NCBI GenBank assembly: GCA_015056655.1
Contig: SVFV01000017.1
Span: 1-64,000 of the forward strand
Source of the DNA: Butyrivibrio sp.
GTDB taxonomy: Bacteria > Bacillota > Clostridia > Lachnospirales > Lachnospiraceae
DNA: 64,000 nucleotides
Direction: 5' to 3'
Part shown: positions 29,484 to 38,509 of the stretch, piece after piece
Layout: each line of letters starts with the position of its first letter
How positions within the stretch are numbered: the first letter of the stretch is position 1
Translations under genes and position numbers: made by a program
Notes under the pieces: generated by a model
Told to the model about the DNA's origin: nothing
Seen by the model: the letters and a program-made list of their open reading frames with translations, nothing else
The model's database searches: none

Positions 29484-30980
29484 ATGAAAAAAAGTAAGTA
29501 CCTTCTTTTTCTAATTTCAGTATTTGCATTTTTGCTTTTGGCATCAAGATCTTCATTTCTCTATGTTTGTAACAACTGGGATGATGCTAACAGCTATTTT
29601 TCTGTGGGCAAAGCCCTGTTCAATGGAAAGATGCCCTATAGGGATGTTTTTGATCAGAAGGGAATGTACCTCTACTTCTTTTATGGACTCGCATATCTTA
29701 TAAAAAGCACTTCATTCTTTGGAGTATTTATACTGGAAATAGTTTTTGGAACTATTGATGTAATTGGATTCTACAAGATTCTTAACCTTTATATCAGCGA
29801 AAAGCAATCTGCTTTTCTTGCACCAGCTGCCTATGCAACAATTGTTGTATCAAGGAGCTTCTGGTGGGGCGGAGCAGCAGAAGAAATCTGCCTGCCATTC
29901 TATATTTTTGGACTATATCTTATTCTTTCATACTTTAGAAAAGAATATCAGGATAGCACTATGGGAGCGGATAAACTTCTCATAGGAGGAATTCTTGCTG
30001 GATTTATCGCTAACATCAAATTCACAGGACTTGGATTTTTCTTTGCATGGATGGCACTAGTATGGTTATCCTTTGTAATTAAAAAGGAATTTGTAAAAAG
30101 CATTAAAGCCTGTCTGATATTCCTATTTGGAATGTTTCTGCCATTTATTCCATGGATAATTTACTTTGGTTTCCAGAATAGCCTTTATGAATGGTACTGG
30201 GGATACGTATTCATTAATGTTTTCTTATATCCAAACAGCCAGGATGGAGGTGCTTTTCAAAAGCTTTATACCTTTGCAAAGATTCTCTACTGGCTAATAA
30301 GAGATAATTATCAGTACTTTGTATTTGCACTTGCAGGCATCATTTTCACAGTCCTTGAAAGGGGACAAAAAATTATTACAAGGCTGATAGTTCCGGTACT
30401 TTTTGGATTTTTATTCCTTGGAATATTTATAGGAGGCAGAACTCTGCCATATTATTCTCTTCCACTTGGCGTATTTTCAGTATTTGGATTTGCTCTTATT
30501 GGAAGAATAATAGACAGATTCAGTCAGAATCATGAACTAACCAGTAGTTTTTCAAATGTGGCTATTTACGCAATAATCACAGTTGTCTTTTCAGCAATGA
30601 TTTTTGATTTATCCATGAATGTACCATTTATGTCTGAAAAAGAGGACAGCTACTTCATGTTCAGATTTAAGGACGAGGTTTTGGAAAAAGAAAATCCTAC
30701 ACTTTTGAATATAGGATGTCTTGATGCAGGCCTTTATACCATAACAGGAATTGTGCCCTCCTGCAGATGGTTCCAGACACAGACTCTGGATATTCCTGAA
30801 AAAGAAAATAACCCCTACTTTGAGCAGGAACGCTACATAAAAGAGGGGTTAACAGATTTTGTTTTAGCAAGAGATACTTATCCTGAATGTATCTACGACA
30901 ATTATGAACTTATAGATCAAGCGGATTATAGCTATAGTGGCTATGATTTTACCTATTACCTGTTCCAGAAAAATCAATAA
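29484..30980 (+). CDS. GT-C fold glycosyltransferase (PMT/GT39-like membrane protein)
   Basis: A 498-residue protein with about ten membrane segments. The first extracytoplasmic loop has 'NNWDDANSYFSVGKALF' and 'GKMPYRDVFDQKGMYLYFFYG', the acidic D/E pair and YRDVFDxKG pattern of lipid-phosphate-sugar-dependent GT-C transferases (PMT_2-like). Such enzymes add a sugar from a polyprenyl donor outside the membrane. It follows the MBOAT and SGNH-like genes by 40 bp, pointing to decoration of one envelope glycan. There is no clear ribosome site. It ends convergently, overlapping the RpiR gene by 7 bp. Confidence 0.8.
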   Translation: MKKSKYLLFLISVFAFLLLASRSSFLYVCNNWDDANSYFSVGKALFNGKMPYRDVFDQKGMYLYFFYGLAYLIKSTSFFGVFILEIVFGTIDVIGFYKILNLYISEKQSAFLAPAAYATIVVSRSFWWGGAAEEICLPFYIFGLYLILSYFRKEYQDSTMGADKLLIGGILAGFIANIKFTGLGFFFAWMALVWLSFVIKKEFVKSIKACLIFLFGMFLPFIPWIIYFGFQNSLYEWYWGYVFINVFLYPNSQDGGAFQKLYTFAKILYWLIRDNYQYFVFALAGIIFTVLERGQKIITRLIVPVLFGFLFLGIFIGGRTLPYYSLPLGVFSVFGFALIGRIIDRFSQNHELTSSFSNVAIYAIITVVFSAMIFDLSMNVPFMSEKEDSYFMFRFKDEVLEKENPTLLNIGCLDAGLYTITGIVPSCRWFQTQTLDIPEKENNPYFEQERYIKEGLTDFVLARDTYPECIYDNYELIDQADYSYSGYDFTYYLFQKNQ

Positions 30981-31831
30981 TTTGCCATATCGTGAAACAG
31001 ATTGTAGGAATCCTGAAGATGCTGTCTGATATTGACAAAGTCCTTATTTGCTATAGCTGTATATAAGGTATCAACCATGAAAAGCTGAGCAAATCTGGAA
31101 CTTGTCACACCACTCTTCTTATCAATTTCAGGAGAAGTGGTAAACATTACATGATCACAACCCTGAGCTAAAGGACTGTTACCAAGCTTTGTAATAGCAA
31201 CAGTGGCAGATCCTTTTTCTTTTGCAATCTTTAGAAGCTGCATGATTTCTTCGGTTTTTCCGGAATCACATAAAAATACTGCAACGTCATCTTCCCTTAG
31301 CTGCGCAGCATTCATGAGGCTGTTATGGAAATCCTCATTGAAAGTGACATTGTAGGAAAGCCTCTGAAGCTTGGTGTAAAGATCATAAGCTGCAAGTCCG
31401 CTGCTACCAACACCAAAAATACGGATCATTCTGGCATTAATGATTGCATCCACAGCTCCTTCAAAGGACTTAGATTCAAATAATCTATAGGTTGTCTGAA
31501 TAGCCTGTGTACTTGTAGCACAGATATTATCAGCAATTGCCTGCATAGATGTATACTGATCTACATCTTTAAACTCTATCTTAGGGCCTGGCTTCTCAGC
31601 ATTATTTGCAGATGTGAAAAGCTCATGCTTTAAGCCCTTTAAACCTGTATAGCCAAGAGATTTTGCGAATCTGCTCCAGGTAGCCTGAGTTGTACCAGAG
31701 TCGGTTGCAAGCTGGGCTACAGTTTTATTAAAGATACTTGCGTCATTCTTTAAGCAGTAGTCTGCAGCCTTACGCTCCTCTCTTGTGAGGCTTGTATATA
31801 CACTTTTAATTCTTTCTTCAAGGATAGTCAT
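30974..31831 (-). CDS. MurR/RpiR-family transcriptional regulator
   Basis: A 285-residue regulator: N-terminal winged HTH_6 domain (1-77; 'LTREERKAADYCLKN', 'TVAQLATDSGTTQATWSRFAKSLGYTGLKGLKHEL') and C-terminal SIS sugar-phosphate-binding domain (about 125-260; 'IRIFGVGSSGLAAYDL', 'VAVFLCDSGKTEEIMQLL'). Family members sense phosphosugars. Its target is unknown: neither neighbour is a sugar-catabolic gene. It is transcribed against the replication fork, unlike most of its neighbours. Confidence 0.9.
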   Translation of the reverse strand: MTILEERIKSVYTSLTREERKAADYCLKNDASIFNKTVAQLATDSGTTQATWSRFAKSLGYTGLKGLKHELFTSANNAEKPGPKIEFKDVDQYTSMQAIADNICATSTQAIQTTYRLFESKSFEGAVDAIINARMIRIFGVGSSGLAAYDLYTKLQRLSYNVTFNEDFHNSLMNAAQLREDDVAVFLCDSGKTEEIMQLLKIAKEKGSATVAITKLGNSPLAQGCDHVMFTTSPEIDKKSGVTSSRFAQLFMVDTLYTAIANKDFVNIRQHLQDSYNLFHDMANY

Positions 31832-32009
31832 CGATTTTCTCCAATATTCGAAATGTTGAAGTACAAAAAACGGTGGGCTATGGGGATGGAATACTATACT
31901 GCCCCATTCACATTATATCGCGAAACTGACAATTGTTTTATTAAATAACAATAATATAAGTGACAGATTTATTAAAATTTCATAAACGATATTAAGTACA
32001 CAATTTATT

Positions 32010-32018
32010 TGATATACT
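32010..32018 (+). promoter_or_regulatory. Extended -10 promoter of the rubrerythrin gene
   Basis: TGATATACT is a TGn-extended -10 box about 80 bp before the reverse rubrerythrin start. The -35 (TATTAA) is weak. The rest of the 267-bp divergent gap is A+T-rich; I did not find a convincing PerR box. Confidence 0.45.
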
Positions 32019-32098
32019 AATAAATAGGCAGAATTAATCTAGATAAAAGCTGAAAATTCTACATTTTTAGCTTAACTACGGAAAGGAGTTTTTTAGAT

Positions 32099-32638
32099 AT
32101 GAAATGGGTATGTTCAGTTTGCGGATATGTACATGAGGGAGATACTCCTCCGGCAGAATGTCCTGTATGTCATGCACCTGCTGAGAAGTTTACAAAGCAG
32201 GAAGGCGATATGGTCTGGGCTGCTGAGCATGTTGTTGGCGTAGCAAAGGGTGCTCCGGACGATATTCTTGAAGACCTTCGCTCAAATTTTAATGGTGAGT
32301 GCTCAGAAGTTGGTATGTACCTTGCAATGAGCCGCCAGGCATATAGAGAGGGCTATCCTGAGGTTGGTGATTACTATGCTAAGGCTGCTTGGGAAGAGGC
32401 AGAGCATGCTGCCAAGTTTGCAGAGCTCCTTGGTGAGGTTCTCACTGATTCTACAAAGAAGAATCTTCAGATGCGTGTAGATGCTGAGAATGGTGCTACT
32501 GCAGGTAAGGTAGATCTTGCTAAGCGTGCTAAGGCACTCGACCTTGACGCAATCCATGACACAGTTCATGAGATGGCAAGAGATGAGGCTAGACACGGCA
32601 AGGCATTCAAGGGTCTCCTTGACAGATATTTTAGCTAA
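32099..32638 (+). CDS. Reverse rubrerythrin
   Basis: A 179-residue oxidative-stress protein with inverted domain order. The rubredoxin domain comes first: '[25 protein letters not shown]', with the four iron-binding cysteines, at 3-27. The di-iron ferritin-like domain follows, with its E-x-x-x repeats '[13 protein letters not shown]', '[15 protein letters not shown]' and '[14 protein letters not shown]'. Reverse rubrerythrins reduce hydrogen peroxide and oxygen in strict anaerobes. The gene stands alone between its own promoter and a terminator. AAAGGAG precedes the ATG. Confidence 0.93.
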   Translation: MKWVCSVCGYVHEGDTPPAECPVCHAPAEKFTKQEGDMVWAAEHVVGVAKGAPDDILEDLRSNFNGECSEVGMYLAMSRQAYREGYPEVGDYYAKAAWEEAEHAAKFAELLGEVLTDSTKKNLQMRVDAENGATAGKVDLAKRAKALDLDAIHDTVHEMARDEARHGKAFKGLLDRYFS

Positions 32639-32668
32639 TAATATCTCCAAAATAGAATAAACATTTTG

Positions 32669-32703
32669 AAAGGAGCTGGCAGGTGACTGACAGTTCCTTT
32701 TTT
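32669..32703 (+). terminator. Terminator after the reverse rubrerythrin gene
   Basis: A 10-bp stem AAAGGAGCTG/CAGTTCCTTT (with one G-T pair) has a 12-nt loop and is followed by TTT. Confidence 0.75.
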
Positions 32704-32738
32704 GATGAAAAGATAAACAAAAAATTACTAACTTTTTG

Positions 32739-32767
32739 TTGACAATTACGTTATAGGATAATATTAT
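32739..32767 (+). promoter_or_regulatory. Promoter of the LysR-lyase-synthase operon
   Basis: TTGACA (32739-32744), 17-bp spacer, TATTAT (32762-32767): a near-consensus promoter about 50 bp before the LysR start codon. An operator-like palindrome (32751-32769) overlaps its spacer and -10, which would suit repression by the regulator it drives. Confidence 0.8.
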
Positions 32768-32769
32768 AA
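32751..32769. promoter_or_regulatory. Candidate LysR operator, copy 1 (autoregulatory)
   Basis: TTATAGG-ATAAT-ATTATAA keeps the 7-5-7 layout of the palindrome TTATAGG-CAAAA-CCTATAA found upstream of the CxxC protein gene, with two mismatches in the right arm. It covers the -10 of the LysR promoter. Confidence 0.5.
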
Positions 32770-32817
32770 TCACAATAACTACTATTCCTACCAAATTAGT
32801 ATGAAAGAGGGAACGAC

Positions 32818-33744
32818 ATGACACTAAACCAACTTTATTACGCAATTGCAGTATCCAGAGAGAACTCATTAAATGAAGCAGCGAAGAAGCTTTTTATATC
32901 ACAGCCTTCTTTGACTGGAGCCATGCACGCCCTTGAAAGTGAGCTGGGATTTGATATTTTTATCAGATCAAAAAGCGGAGTTTCACTTACAACAAAGGGA
33001 GCAGAGTTTATTGGATACGCAAGATCTGTCATTGAGCAGTATGACATCCTTGATGCCAAGTACATTTCAAAGAAGGGCGTTAAGAGATTCTTTGGTGTTT
33101 CCATGCAGCATTACACATTTGCTGTAAATGCGTTCATAGAGCTTGTTAAGGAATATGGTTGTGATGAATACGAGTTTGAAATCCGAGAGACCAAGACACA
33201 TGACGTAATTCAGAACGTCAAAAATCAGAACAGTGAGCTTGGAATACTTTACCTCAACGATTTCAACAAGAAAGTGCTAGGCAAGGTATTTTCAGAATCG
33301 GGAGTAGAGTTTACGCCACTTTTTGAATGTAGCATATATGCATATTTAAGTAAGCAAAACCCCCTTGCAGTGGAGAAGCTTGAAACCGGAGAAATGATAA
33401 GCCTTGAAGAACTAGATGATTACCCTTGTTTGTGTTTTGACCAGGGAGATCACAACTCTGCATATTACGCAGAGGAGGTTCTTAGCACCAGAGCCAACAA
33501 AAAGTACATTAAGGCAGATGACAGAGCGACCATGCTAAACCTTATAAAAGGTCTTAATGGATACACACTTTGTTCGGGCATAATCTGTGAAGACCTAAAC
33601 GGCGATGACTATTGTGCCATCAAGCTTGATGTAGAAGAAAAGATGACCATTGGCTATATAGCAAGGAAAAACTCCATTATCAGCGAGATGGGAAAAAAAT
33701 ACATCGAAGAAATATCTAAGTACGAAAACAACATTTTACAGTAA
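32818..33744 (+). CDS. LysR-family regulator of the sulfur amino-acid genes
   Basis: A 308-residue LysR-type regulator. The N-terminal winged HTH (1-60) reads 'AVSRENSLNEAAKKLFISQPSLTGAMHALESELGFDIFIR', followed by the substrate-binding domain (about 88-300). It is first in an operon with the PLP lyase (33 bp gap) and CysK-like gene. LysR proteins usually bind T-N11-A palindromes, and a fitting palindrome lies in its own promoter and upstream of two other local units. The effector is unknown; O-acetylserine or a thiol metabolite would fit (inference). Confidence 0.92.
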   Translation: MTLNQLYYAIAVSRENSLNEAAKKLFISQPSLTGAMHALESELGFDIFIRSKSGVSLTTKGAEFIGYARSVIEQYDILDAKYISKKGVKRFFGVSMQHYTFAVNAFIELVKEYGCDEYEFEIRETKTHDVIQNVKNQNSELGILYLNDFNKKVLGKVFSESGVEFTPLFECSIYAYLSKQNPLAVEKLETGEMISLEELDDYPCLCFDQGDHNSAYYAEEVLSTRANKKYIKADDRATMLNLIKGLNGYTLCSGIICEDLNGDDYCAIKLDVEEKMTIGYIARKNSIISEMGKKYIEEISKYENNILQ

Positions 33745-33776
33745 AAGACTAGAGAAGTTTTACGGAGGAGATACAA

Positions 33777-34928
33777 ATGAGCTACAAGATTGATTCATTA
33801 CTTATACATGGCGGAATTGACGGAGATGAAACAACAGGAGCAGTTAATGTTCCGATTTACCAGACATCAACCTACAAACAGGACGGACTTGGAGAGAACA
33901 GAGGCTGGGAGTATTCAAGAACAGGAAATCCCACAAGAGCAGCACTTGAGAAGCTGATCGCAGATCTTGAGCATGGAAAATATGGACTTGCTTTTGCATC
34001 AGGACTAGCTGCAATTAATACAGTTCTTTCACTTTTTAAGGAGGGCGACAAGCTTATTGTTTCAGACAACATCTATGGAGGAACCTTCAGAATTCTTGAT
34101 AACGTATTCAAAAACTTTGGAATTACCTATGAAATAGTTGATACTTCAGATCTTGATGCTGTTCAGAAGGCAATCAGTGATGAGGTTAAGGCTATTTACG
34201 TTGAAAGCCCTGCAAATCCGCTTCTTACAGTAACAGATATTGCAGCTGTTGCAGAGATTTCAAAGAAAAACGATAAGCTCCTTATTGTTGATAACACATT
34301 TATGACACCATACCTTCAGAGACCTATAGAGCTTGGCGCAGACATAGTTATCCACAGTGGAACTAAGTACCTTGGAGGTCACAGCGATACAATTTCAGGC
34401 TTTGTGGTTGTAGATAATAAGGAAATTGCTGACAGACTTTACTATCTTCAGAACGCTATCGGCGGAGTGCTTGCTCCTTTTGACAGCTTCCTTATGATCC
34501 GTGGAATAAAGACTCTTGGTGTAAGAATGGACAGACATGTTGAGAATGCAGTAAAGATTGCCAACTGGCTTAAAGAGAGTGGATACGCAGAAAAGATTTA
34601 TTTCCCTGGTCTTGAATCAGACCCTGGCTTTGAAACTCAGAAAAAGCAGGCTGATGGTCCCGGAGCAATGATCTCATTTGTACTTGATAAAAAGTATGAC
34701 TACAAGAAGTTCTTTAAATCCTTAAAGCTTGTGACCCTGGCAGAGAGTCTTGGCGGAGTTGAATCCCTTGTATGCCATCCTGCATCAATGACTCACGCAG
34801 CTATTCCGAAGGAAATCAGAGAAGAAGTAGGAATCGTTGATGAACTCATCAGACTTTCAGTTGGAATAGAAAACGTACAGGATATCATCGATGACTTAAA
34901 AGCAGCCATCGAGAATTCAAAGGCATAA
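33777..34928 (+). CDS. PLP-dependent transsulfuration enzyme, probably cystathionine gamma-lyase
   Basis: A 383-residue Cys/Met-metabolism PLP enzyme. It shows 'YSRTGNPTRAALEKLIADLE' near the N-terminus, 'ASGLAAINTVLSLF', and the PLP lysine in 'VIHSGTKYLGGHSDTISG'. The family includes cystathionine gamma-lyase, beta-lyase and gamma-synthase, which are hard to separate by eye. Coupling to a CysK-like gene, as in the mccA-mccB pair of Bacillus, favours a lyase that makes cysteine from cystathionine. A GGAGG ribosome site precedes the ATG. Confidence 0.88.
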   Translation: MSYKIDSLLIHGGIDGDETTGAVNVPIYQTSTYKQDGLGENRGWEYSRTGNPTRAALEKLIADLEHGKYGLAFASGLAAINTVLSLFKEGDKLIVSDNIYGGTFRILDNVFKNFGITYEIVDTSDLDAVQKAISDEVKAIYVESPANPLLTVTDIAAVAEISKKNDKLLIVDNTFMTPYLQRPIELGADIVIHSGTKYLGGHSDTISGFVVVDNKEIADRLYYLQNAIGGVLAPFDSFLMIRGIKTLGVRMDRHVENAVKIANWLKESGYAEKIYFPGLESDPGFETQKKQADGPGAMISFVLDKKYDYKKFFKSLKLVTLAESLGGVESLVCHPASMTHAAIPKEIREEVGIVDELIRLSVGIENVQDIIDDLKAAIENSKA

Positions 34929-34976
34929 CACAGAGGAAAACGCCCTGGAAAATGGGCGTGGACAGGAGATAAGACT

Positions 34977-35885
34977 ATGGATGTATATATGGACATAAAG
35001 GAGATGATTGGAAACACTCCTATACTTAAGCTTAATAACCTTGGCGTGAAGAAAAAGGTTAATCTCTATGCAAAGCTGGAGCTCTTTAATCCGGCAGGAA
35101 GCGTAAAGGACAGAGTTGGCGTATTCATGCTTGATGATGCAGAAAACAGAGGAATCCTCAAAAAGGGCGGCACAATTGTTGCTGCTACAGCAGGAAATAC
35201 AGGAATTGGTATTGCAATTGCTGCCTTAAACAGAGGCTATAGAATTATTTTCGCAGTTCCTGAGAAATTCTCTGAGGAAAAGCTGAAGGTAATGGAAGCT
35301 CTCGGAGCAGAGATAGTTCACACTCCCAGAGAGGAAGGAATGCTTGGAGCAGATAGAAAAGCAGAAGAGCTTTTAAAGGAAATCCCTGGTGCTATTACGA
35401 TCAAGCAGTTTGAGAATCCCTTCAATCCACTTGCACACTACAAGACAACAGGACCTGAAATTTATAAGCAGATGGATGGAAAAATTGATTACTTCGTTGC
35501 TGGTGCTGGAAGTGGTGGAACCTTCTCAGGAGTAATGAAGTACTTAAAGGAACAGAACCCTAACATCAAGGGCGTTCTCGCTGATCCCTACGGCTCAATC
35601 ATTGGCGGCGGTGAGCACGCAGACTATGACATCGAGGGAATAGGAAACGACTTTATCGCTAAGACAATGGATATAAGCCTTGTGGATAAGGTGATAAAAA
35701 TAACTGATACAGAGGCCTTTGAGACTTCAAGAAAGCTTGCCAAGCATGAGGGTGTTCTTGCAGGATCATCTTCAGGAGCTGCTCTTGCAGCCAGCCTTAA
35801 GCTTGCAGAAGAGATTCATGAAGGCAATATAGTTACCCTTTTCCCTGACAGAGGAGACAGATATTTCAGCAAAGGACTCTTCTAA
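34977..35885 (+). CDS. Cysteine synthase-type PLP enzyme (CysK or MccA-like cystathionine beta-synthase)
   Basis: A 302-residue fold-type II PLP enzyme. The lysine lies in 'NPAGSVKDRVGVFML' (about 38-52), the substrate loop is 'TAGNTGIGIAIAALN', and the phosphate-binding loop is 'GAGSGGTFSGVMKYL'. It joins sulfide or homocysteine to O-acetylserine. With a lyase just upstream and luxS/mtnN nearby, an O-acetylserine-dependent cystathionine beta-synthase (MccA-like) role is likely but not provable here. A small hairpin (ACGCCC/GGGCGT) lies in the 48-bp gap before it. Confidence 0.9.
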   Translation: MDVYMDIKEMIGNTPILKLNNLGVKKKVNLYAKLELFNPAGSVKDRVGVFMLDDAENRGILKKGGTIVAATAGNTGIGIAIAALNRGYRIIFAVPEKFSEEKLKVMEALGAEIVHTPREEGMLGADRKAEELLKEIPGAITIKQFENPFNPLAHYKTTGPEIYKQMDGKIDYFVAGAGSGGTFSGVMKYLKEQNPNIKGVLADPYGSIIGGGEHADYDIEGIGNDFIAKTMDISLVDKVIKITDTEAFETSRKLAKHEGVLAGSSSGAALAASLKLAEEIHEGNIVTLFPDRGDRYFSKGLF

Positions 35886-35935
35886 ACATCACTTCAAAAG
35901 TAGAGGAAACCGCACAAAACAAAGGGTTTTGAATT

Positions 35936-35991
35936 TTATAGGCAAAACCTATAACACACAATAACATTTAGGAATTATACAAAACCTATAA
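35936..35991. promoter_or_regulatory. Candidate LysR operators upstream of the CxxC protein gene (two sites)
   Basis: Site A, TTATAGG-CAAAA-CCTATAA (35936-35954), is a perfect 7-5-7 palindrome containing T-N11-A. Site B, TTATACAAAACCTATAA (35975-35991), repeats the right half. Two sites about 38 bp apart match the usual LysR layout of a recognition site and an activation site. They lie in the 208-bp gap after the cysteine synthase-type gene. Confidence 0.65.
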
Positions 35992-36093
35992 CCTCTTGTA
36001 ACATCAAATTCAAGCAAGGGGAATGCTAAACAAATTACAAAATGCCATCAAAACAAATATTATAAAAACTTAGAAAAACAGGAGGATGAAAAA

Positions 36094-36648
36094 ATGGCTA
36101 GAATTAAATTACAGGAACTTGAAGATACTAAAGGAGCAGAGAGAGAGCGTTACGAAGAGCTCGCAGGAAGAAATGCAGTTACAAACATGAAGAGAGGACT
36201 TTTGAATGATGCTGCTACATACGATGCTTACATGGCTTGGTACACATCTTGGAATCGTCTTGTAGAAGTAATCGGTGAGAAGGATGCAGTTCTTTACGCA
36301 CATTCAATTTCCACAACAAACTCATGCCAGTTGTGCTCACTGTTTTTCATAAGTGATGTTAAGGGACTTGGACTTGATCCTCACAATCTTCAGTATGATG
36401 AGAAGGAAGAAATCCTTACCACTCTCGGACAGCAGATTGTAAAGGATCCCACATCAGTATCAGATGAACTCTTTGACAGATTAAGGAAATTCTGGAATGA
36501 CGCTGAAATCGTAGCAATCGTCGGATTTGCCGGTCAGATGATCGCAACAAACAATTTCAACTCAGTCCTGAAGATAGATGTAGATAAGAGACTCCTTCCT
36601 ATTATTGATGAATTTAAGCCTGCTACCTGGAGAAGCAACATCGCTTAA
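36094..36648 (+). CDS. AhpD/carboxymuconolactone decarboxylase-like CxxC protein
   Basis: A 184-residue, mostly helical protein. The C78-x-x-C81 pair in 'STTNSCQLCSLFF' and the surrounding helices fit the AhpD-like superfamily (peroxidase-coupled disulfide reductases, carboxymuconolactone decarboxylases). The histidine four residues after the second cysteine in AhpD is phenylalanine here, so the AhpD proton relay is absent. AGGAGG precedes the ATG. It lies between the transsulfuration genes and metNIQ and has two candidate LysR sites upstream, which suggests a redox or thiol function tied to sulfur supply. Exact role unknown. Confidence 0.65.
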   Translation: MARIKLQELEDTKGAERERYEELAGRNAVTNMKRGLLNDAATYDAYMAWYTSWNRLVEVIGEKDAVLYAHSISTTNSCQLCSLFFISDVKGLGLDPHNLQYDEKEEILTTLGQQIVKDPTSVSDELFDRLRKFWNDAEIVAIVGFAGQMIATNNFNSVLKIDVDKRLLPIIDEFKPATWRSNIA

Positions 36649-36688
36649 AAAACAAAGACCTCTCATTTGAGATCACAAGGTATGCCAT

Positions 36689-36726
36689 AAAGACAGGTAC
36701 CTCATTCGGTTCCTGTCTTTATTTTT
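36689..36726 (+). terminator. Terminator after the CxxC protein gene
   Basis: The stem AAAGACAGG(T)ACC/GGT(T)CCTGTCTTT encloses a 6-nt loop and is followed by ATTTTT. Confidence 0.85.
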
Positions 36727-36819
36727 CAAAAGAGTAATAGATGAAAACTATAACATCGATTTTGCAATTATAAGAAAAACTTATTACGCCATTGCAATAA
36801 AAGGTGAAAGAGGATAGGT

Positions 36820-37842
36820 ATGAATCAGAAAATATATGAACTAAAGAACATAACCAAGATATATAGAAACGAGGGAACGGAGTTCACTGCTCTTAAAAAT
36901 GTAAGTCTTGATATAAATGAAGGCGAGATTTTTGGAATTATTGGAATGAGCGGTGCAGGAAAATCAACACTTGTCCGCACACTAAACAGACTAGAGGAAA
37001 TAGATGGGGGAGAAATCCTTTTTCTTGGAAATGATATAGGAAAGCTTAAAGCACCTGAACTTAGAAAGGTAAGGCAGTCAATCTCCATGATTTTCCAGAG
37101 CTTTAACCTTCTTATGCAGAAGAGCGTTCTGGATAATGTAATGATTCCTTTAAAGATTGCAAAGGTACCAAAGGCAGAGAGAAAAAGGACAGCCCTCGAA
37201 ATGCTTAAGGTCGTTGGCCTCGAGGATAAAAAGGATTCATATCCATCAAAGCTATCCGGAGGACAAAGACAGAGAGTAGCGATAGCCAGAGCACTTGCAG
37301 CTAATCCAAAGGTTCTTCTTTGCGACGAAGCAACTTCAGCTCTTGATCCCAAGATGACAGAGGAAATATTGGAGCTCTTAAAGGAAATTAACAGAACAAG
37401 AAAACTCACAGTAATAATCATTACCCATGAGATGTCAGTAGTAGAGAAAATCTGCGACAGGGTAGCAATCATTGATGCAGGCGAGCTTGCTGAGGTTGGG
37501 GAAGTAACAGATATATTTACAAATCCACAGTCAGAAGCTGCAAAGCACCTTATTTTGCCAAATGGCGAAGCGGATACTACTAATCCCTTTGATTCAGGTA
37601 ACCCGGACAGCCATCTTGTAAGAATTGCATTTGATGGAACCAGCGCAAATGAGCCATTTATAGCAAACCTTGTTGAAGAAACAGGTAAGAAGGTAAATAT
37701 CCTCAGCGCAAACACCAAGAGTGTTGGTGGAATTGGTTTTGGACAGATGGTAGTTGAACTGCCAAAGAATAAAGAAGACCAGCAGATTGTCCTTAACTAC
37801 TTCAGAGGAAAAGGATTAAGCGTAGTGGAGGTGAATGAATAA
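36820..37842 (+). CDS. metN: Methionine ABC transporter ATP-binding protein MetN
   Basis: A 340-residue ABC ATPase. Walker A is 'GMSGAGKSTLVRTLNRLE', the signature is 'LSGGQRQRVAIARALA' and Walker B is 'VLLCDEATSALDP'. The C-terminal NIL domain (about 265-340) is the methionine-sensing regulatory domain of MetN transporters. It overlaps metI by one base (TAATG). A weak half-site (AAAACTATAAC, 36744-36754) resembling the LysR motif lies upstream. Confidence 0.94.
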   Translation: MNQKIYELKNITKIYRNEGTEFTALKNVSLDINEGEIFGIIGMSGAGKSTLVRTLNRLEEIDGGEILFLGNDIGKLKAPELRKVRQSISMIFQSFNLLMQKSVLDNVMIPLKIAKVPKAERKRTALEMLKVVGLEDKKDSYPSKLSGGQRQRVAIARALAANPKVLLCDEATSALDPKMTEEILELLKEINRTRKLTVIIITHEMSVVEKICDRVAIIDAGELAEVGEVTDIFTNPQSEAAKHLILPNGEADTTNPFDSGNPDSHLVRIAFDGTSANEPFIANLVEETGKKVNILSANTKSVGGIGFGQMVVELPKNKEDQQIVLNYFRGKGLSVVEVNE

Positions 37843-38495
37843 TGGGAACATATTTAAGAGACGCGATTTTAATGGGCATTATTGAAACCCTTCAGATGAC
37901 ATTTTTCTCATCTATTTTTGCATATATTTTAGGACTTCCGGTTGGAATTATCCTGTATGCAACAGCAAAAGACCATATTTTAGAAAACAGAGCAGTAAAT
38001 GCGGCAGTTGGAGCAATAGTAAATATCTTAAGATCTCTGCCCTTTCTCATCCTTTTAGTACTAATGATCCCTGTTACAAGATTTATTGTTGGCTCATCAA
38101 TTGGAACAACAGCTTCAATAGTTCCTCTTACAGTGGGCGCCATCCCAATCGTAGCCAGAATGGTGGAATCTTCATTAAACGAAGTTCCTTCAGGAATAAT
38201 CGAAGCTGGAAATTCAATGGGAGCAAGTCCTGCTTTTGTAATATTCAATTTCATTCTCCCAGAAGCTGTTCCTTCACTACTTCTTGGAGGAGCCATAAAT
38301 GTAGCAACTATCCTTGGATATTCAGCAATGGCAGGAGTTATTGGAGGAGGCGGACTTGGAGCAATAGCACTTCAGTACGGATATTACAGATATGAAAAGA
38401 GCGTACTCTGGGTTACAGTAGCCCTTTTAGTAGTAATGGTAATGCTCATTCAGGAGGCAGGAGGCTTCCTTTCAAAGAAGACCAGAAGATCATAA
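37842..38495 (+). CDS. metI: Methionine ABC transporter permease MetI
   Basis: A 217-residue integral membrane permease with five hydrophobic segments and the cytoplasmic EAA loop 'PSGIIEAGNSMGASPAFVIFNFILPEA' (about 124-150), which contacts MetN. The 'GYSAMAGVIGGGGLGAIALQYGYYR' ending is typical of the MetI/D-methionine family. It is translationally coupled to metN. Confidence 0.94.
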   Translation: MGTYLRDAILMGIIETLQMTFFSSIFAYILGLPVGIILYATAKDHILENRAVNAAVGAIVNILRSLPFLILLVLMIPVTRFIVGSSIGTTASIVPLTVGAIPIVARMVESSLNEVPSGIIEAGNSMGASPAFVIFNFILPEAVPSLLLGGAINVATILGYSAMAGVIGGGGLGAIALQYGYYRYEKSVLWVTVALLVVMVMLIQEAGGFLSKKTRRS

Positions 38496-38509
38496 ACAGG
38501 TTAAAAGAA

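Noticed and set aside
35886-36819. SAM (S-box) riboswitch or T-box controlling the methionine genes
   Set aside because: The leaders are short, and no S-box or T-box conserved sequences are visible; the repeated palindrome explains the structure better.
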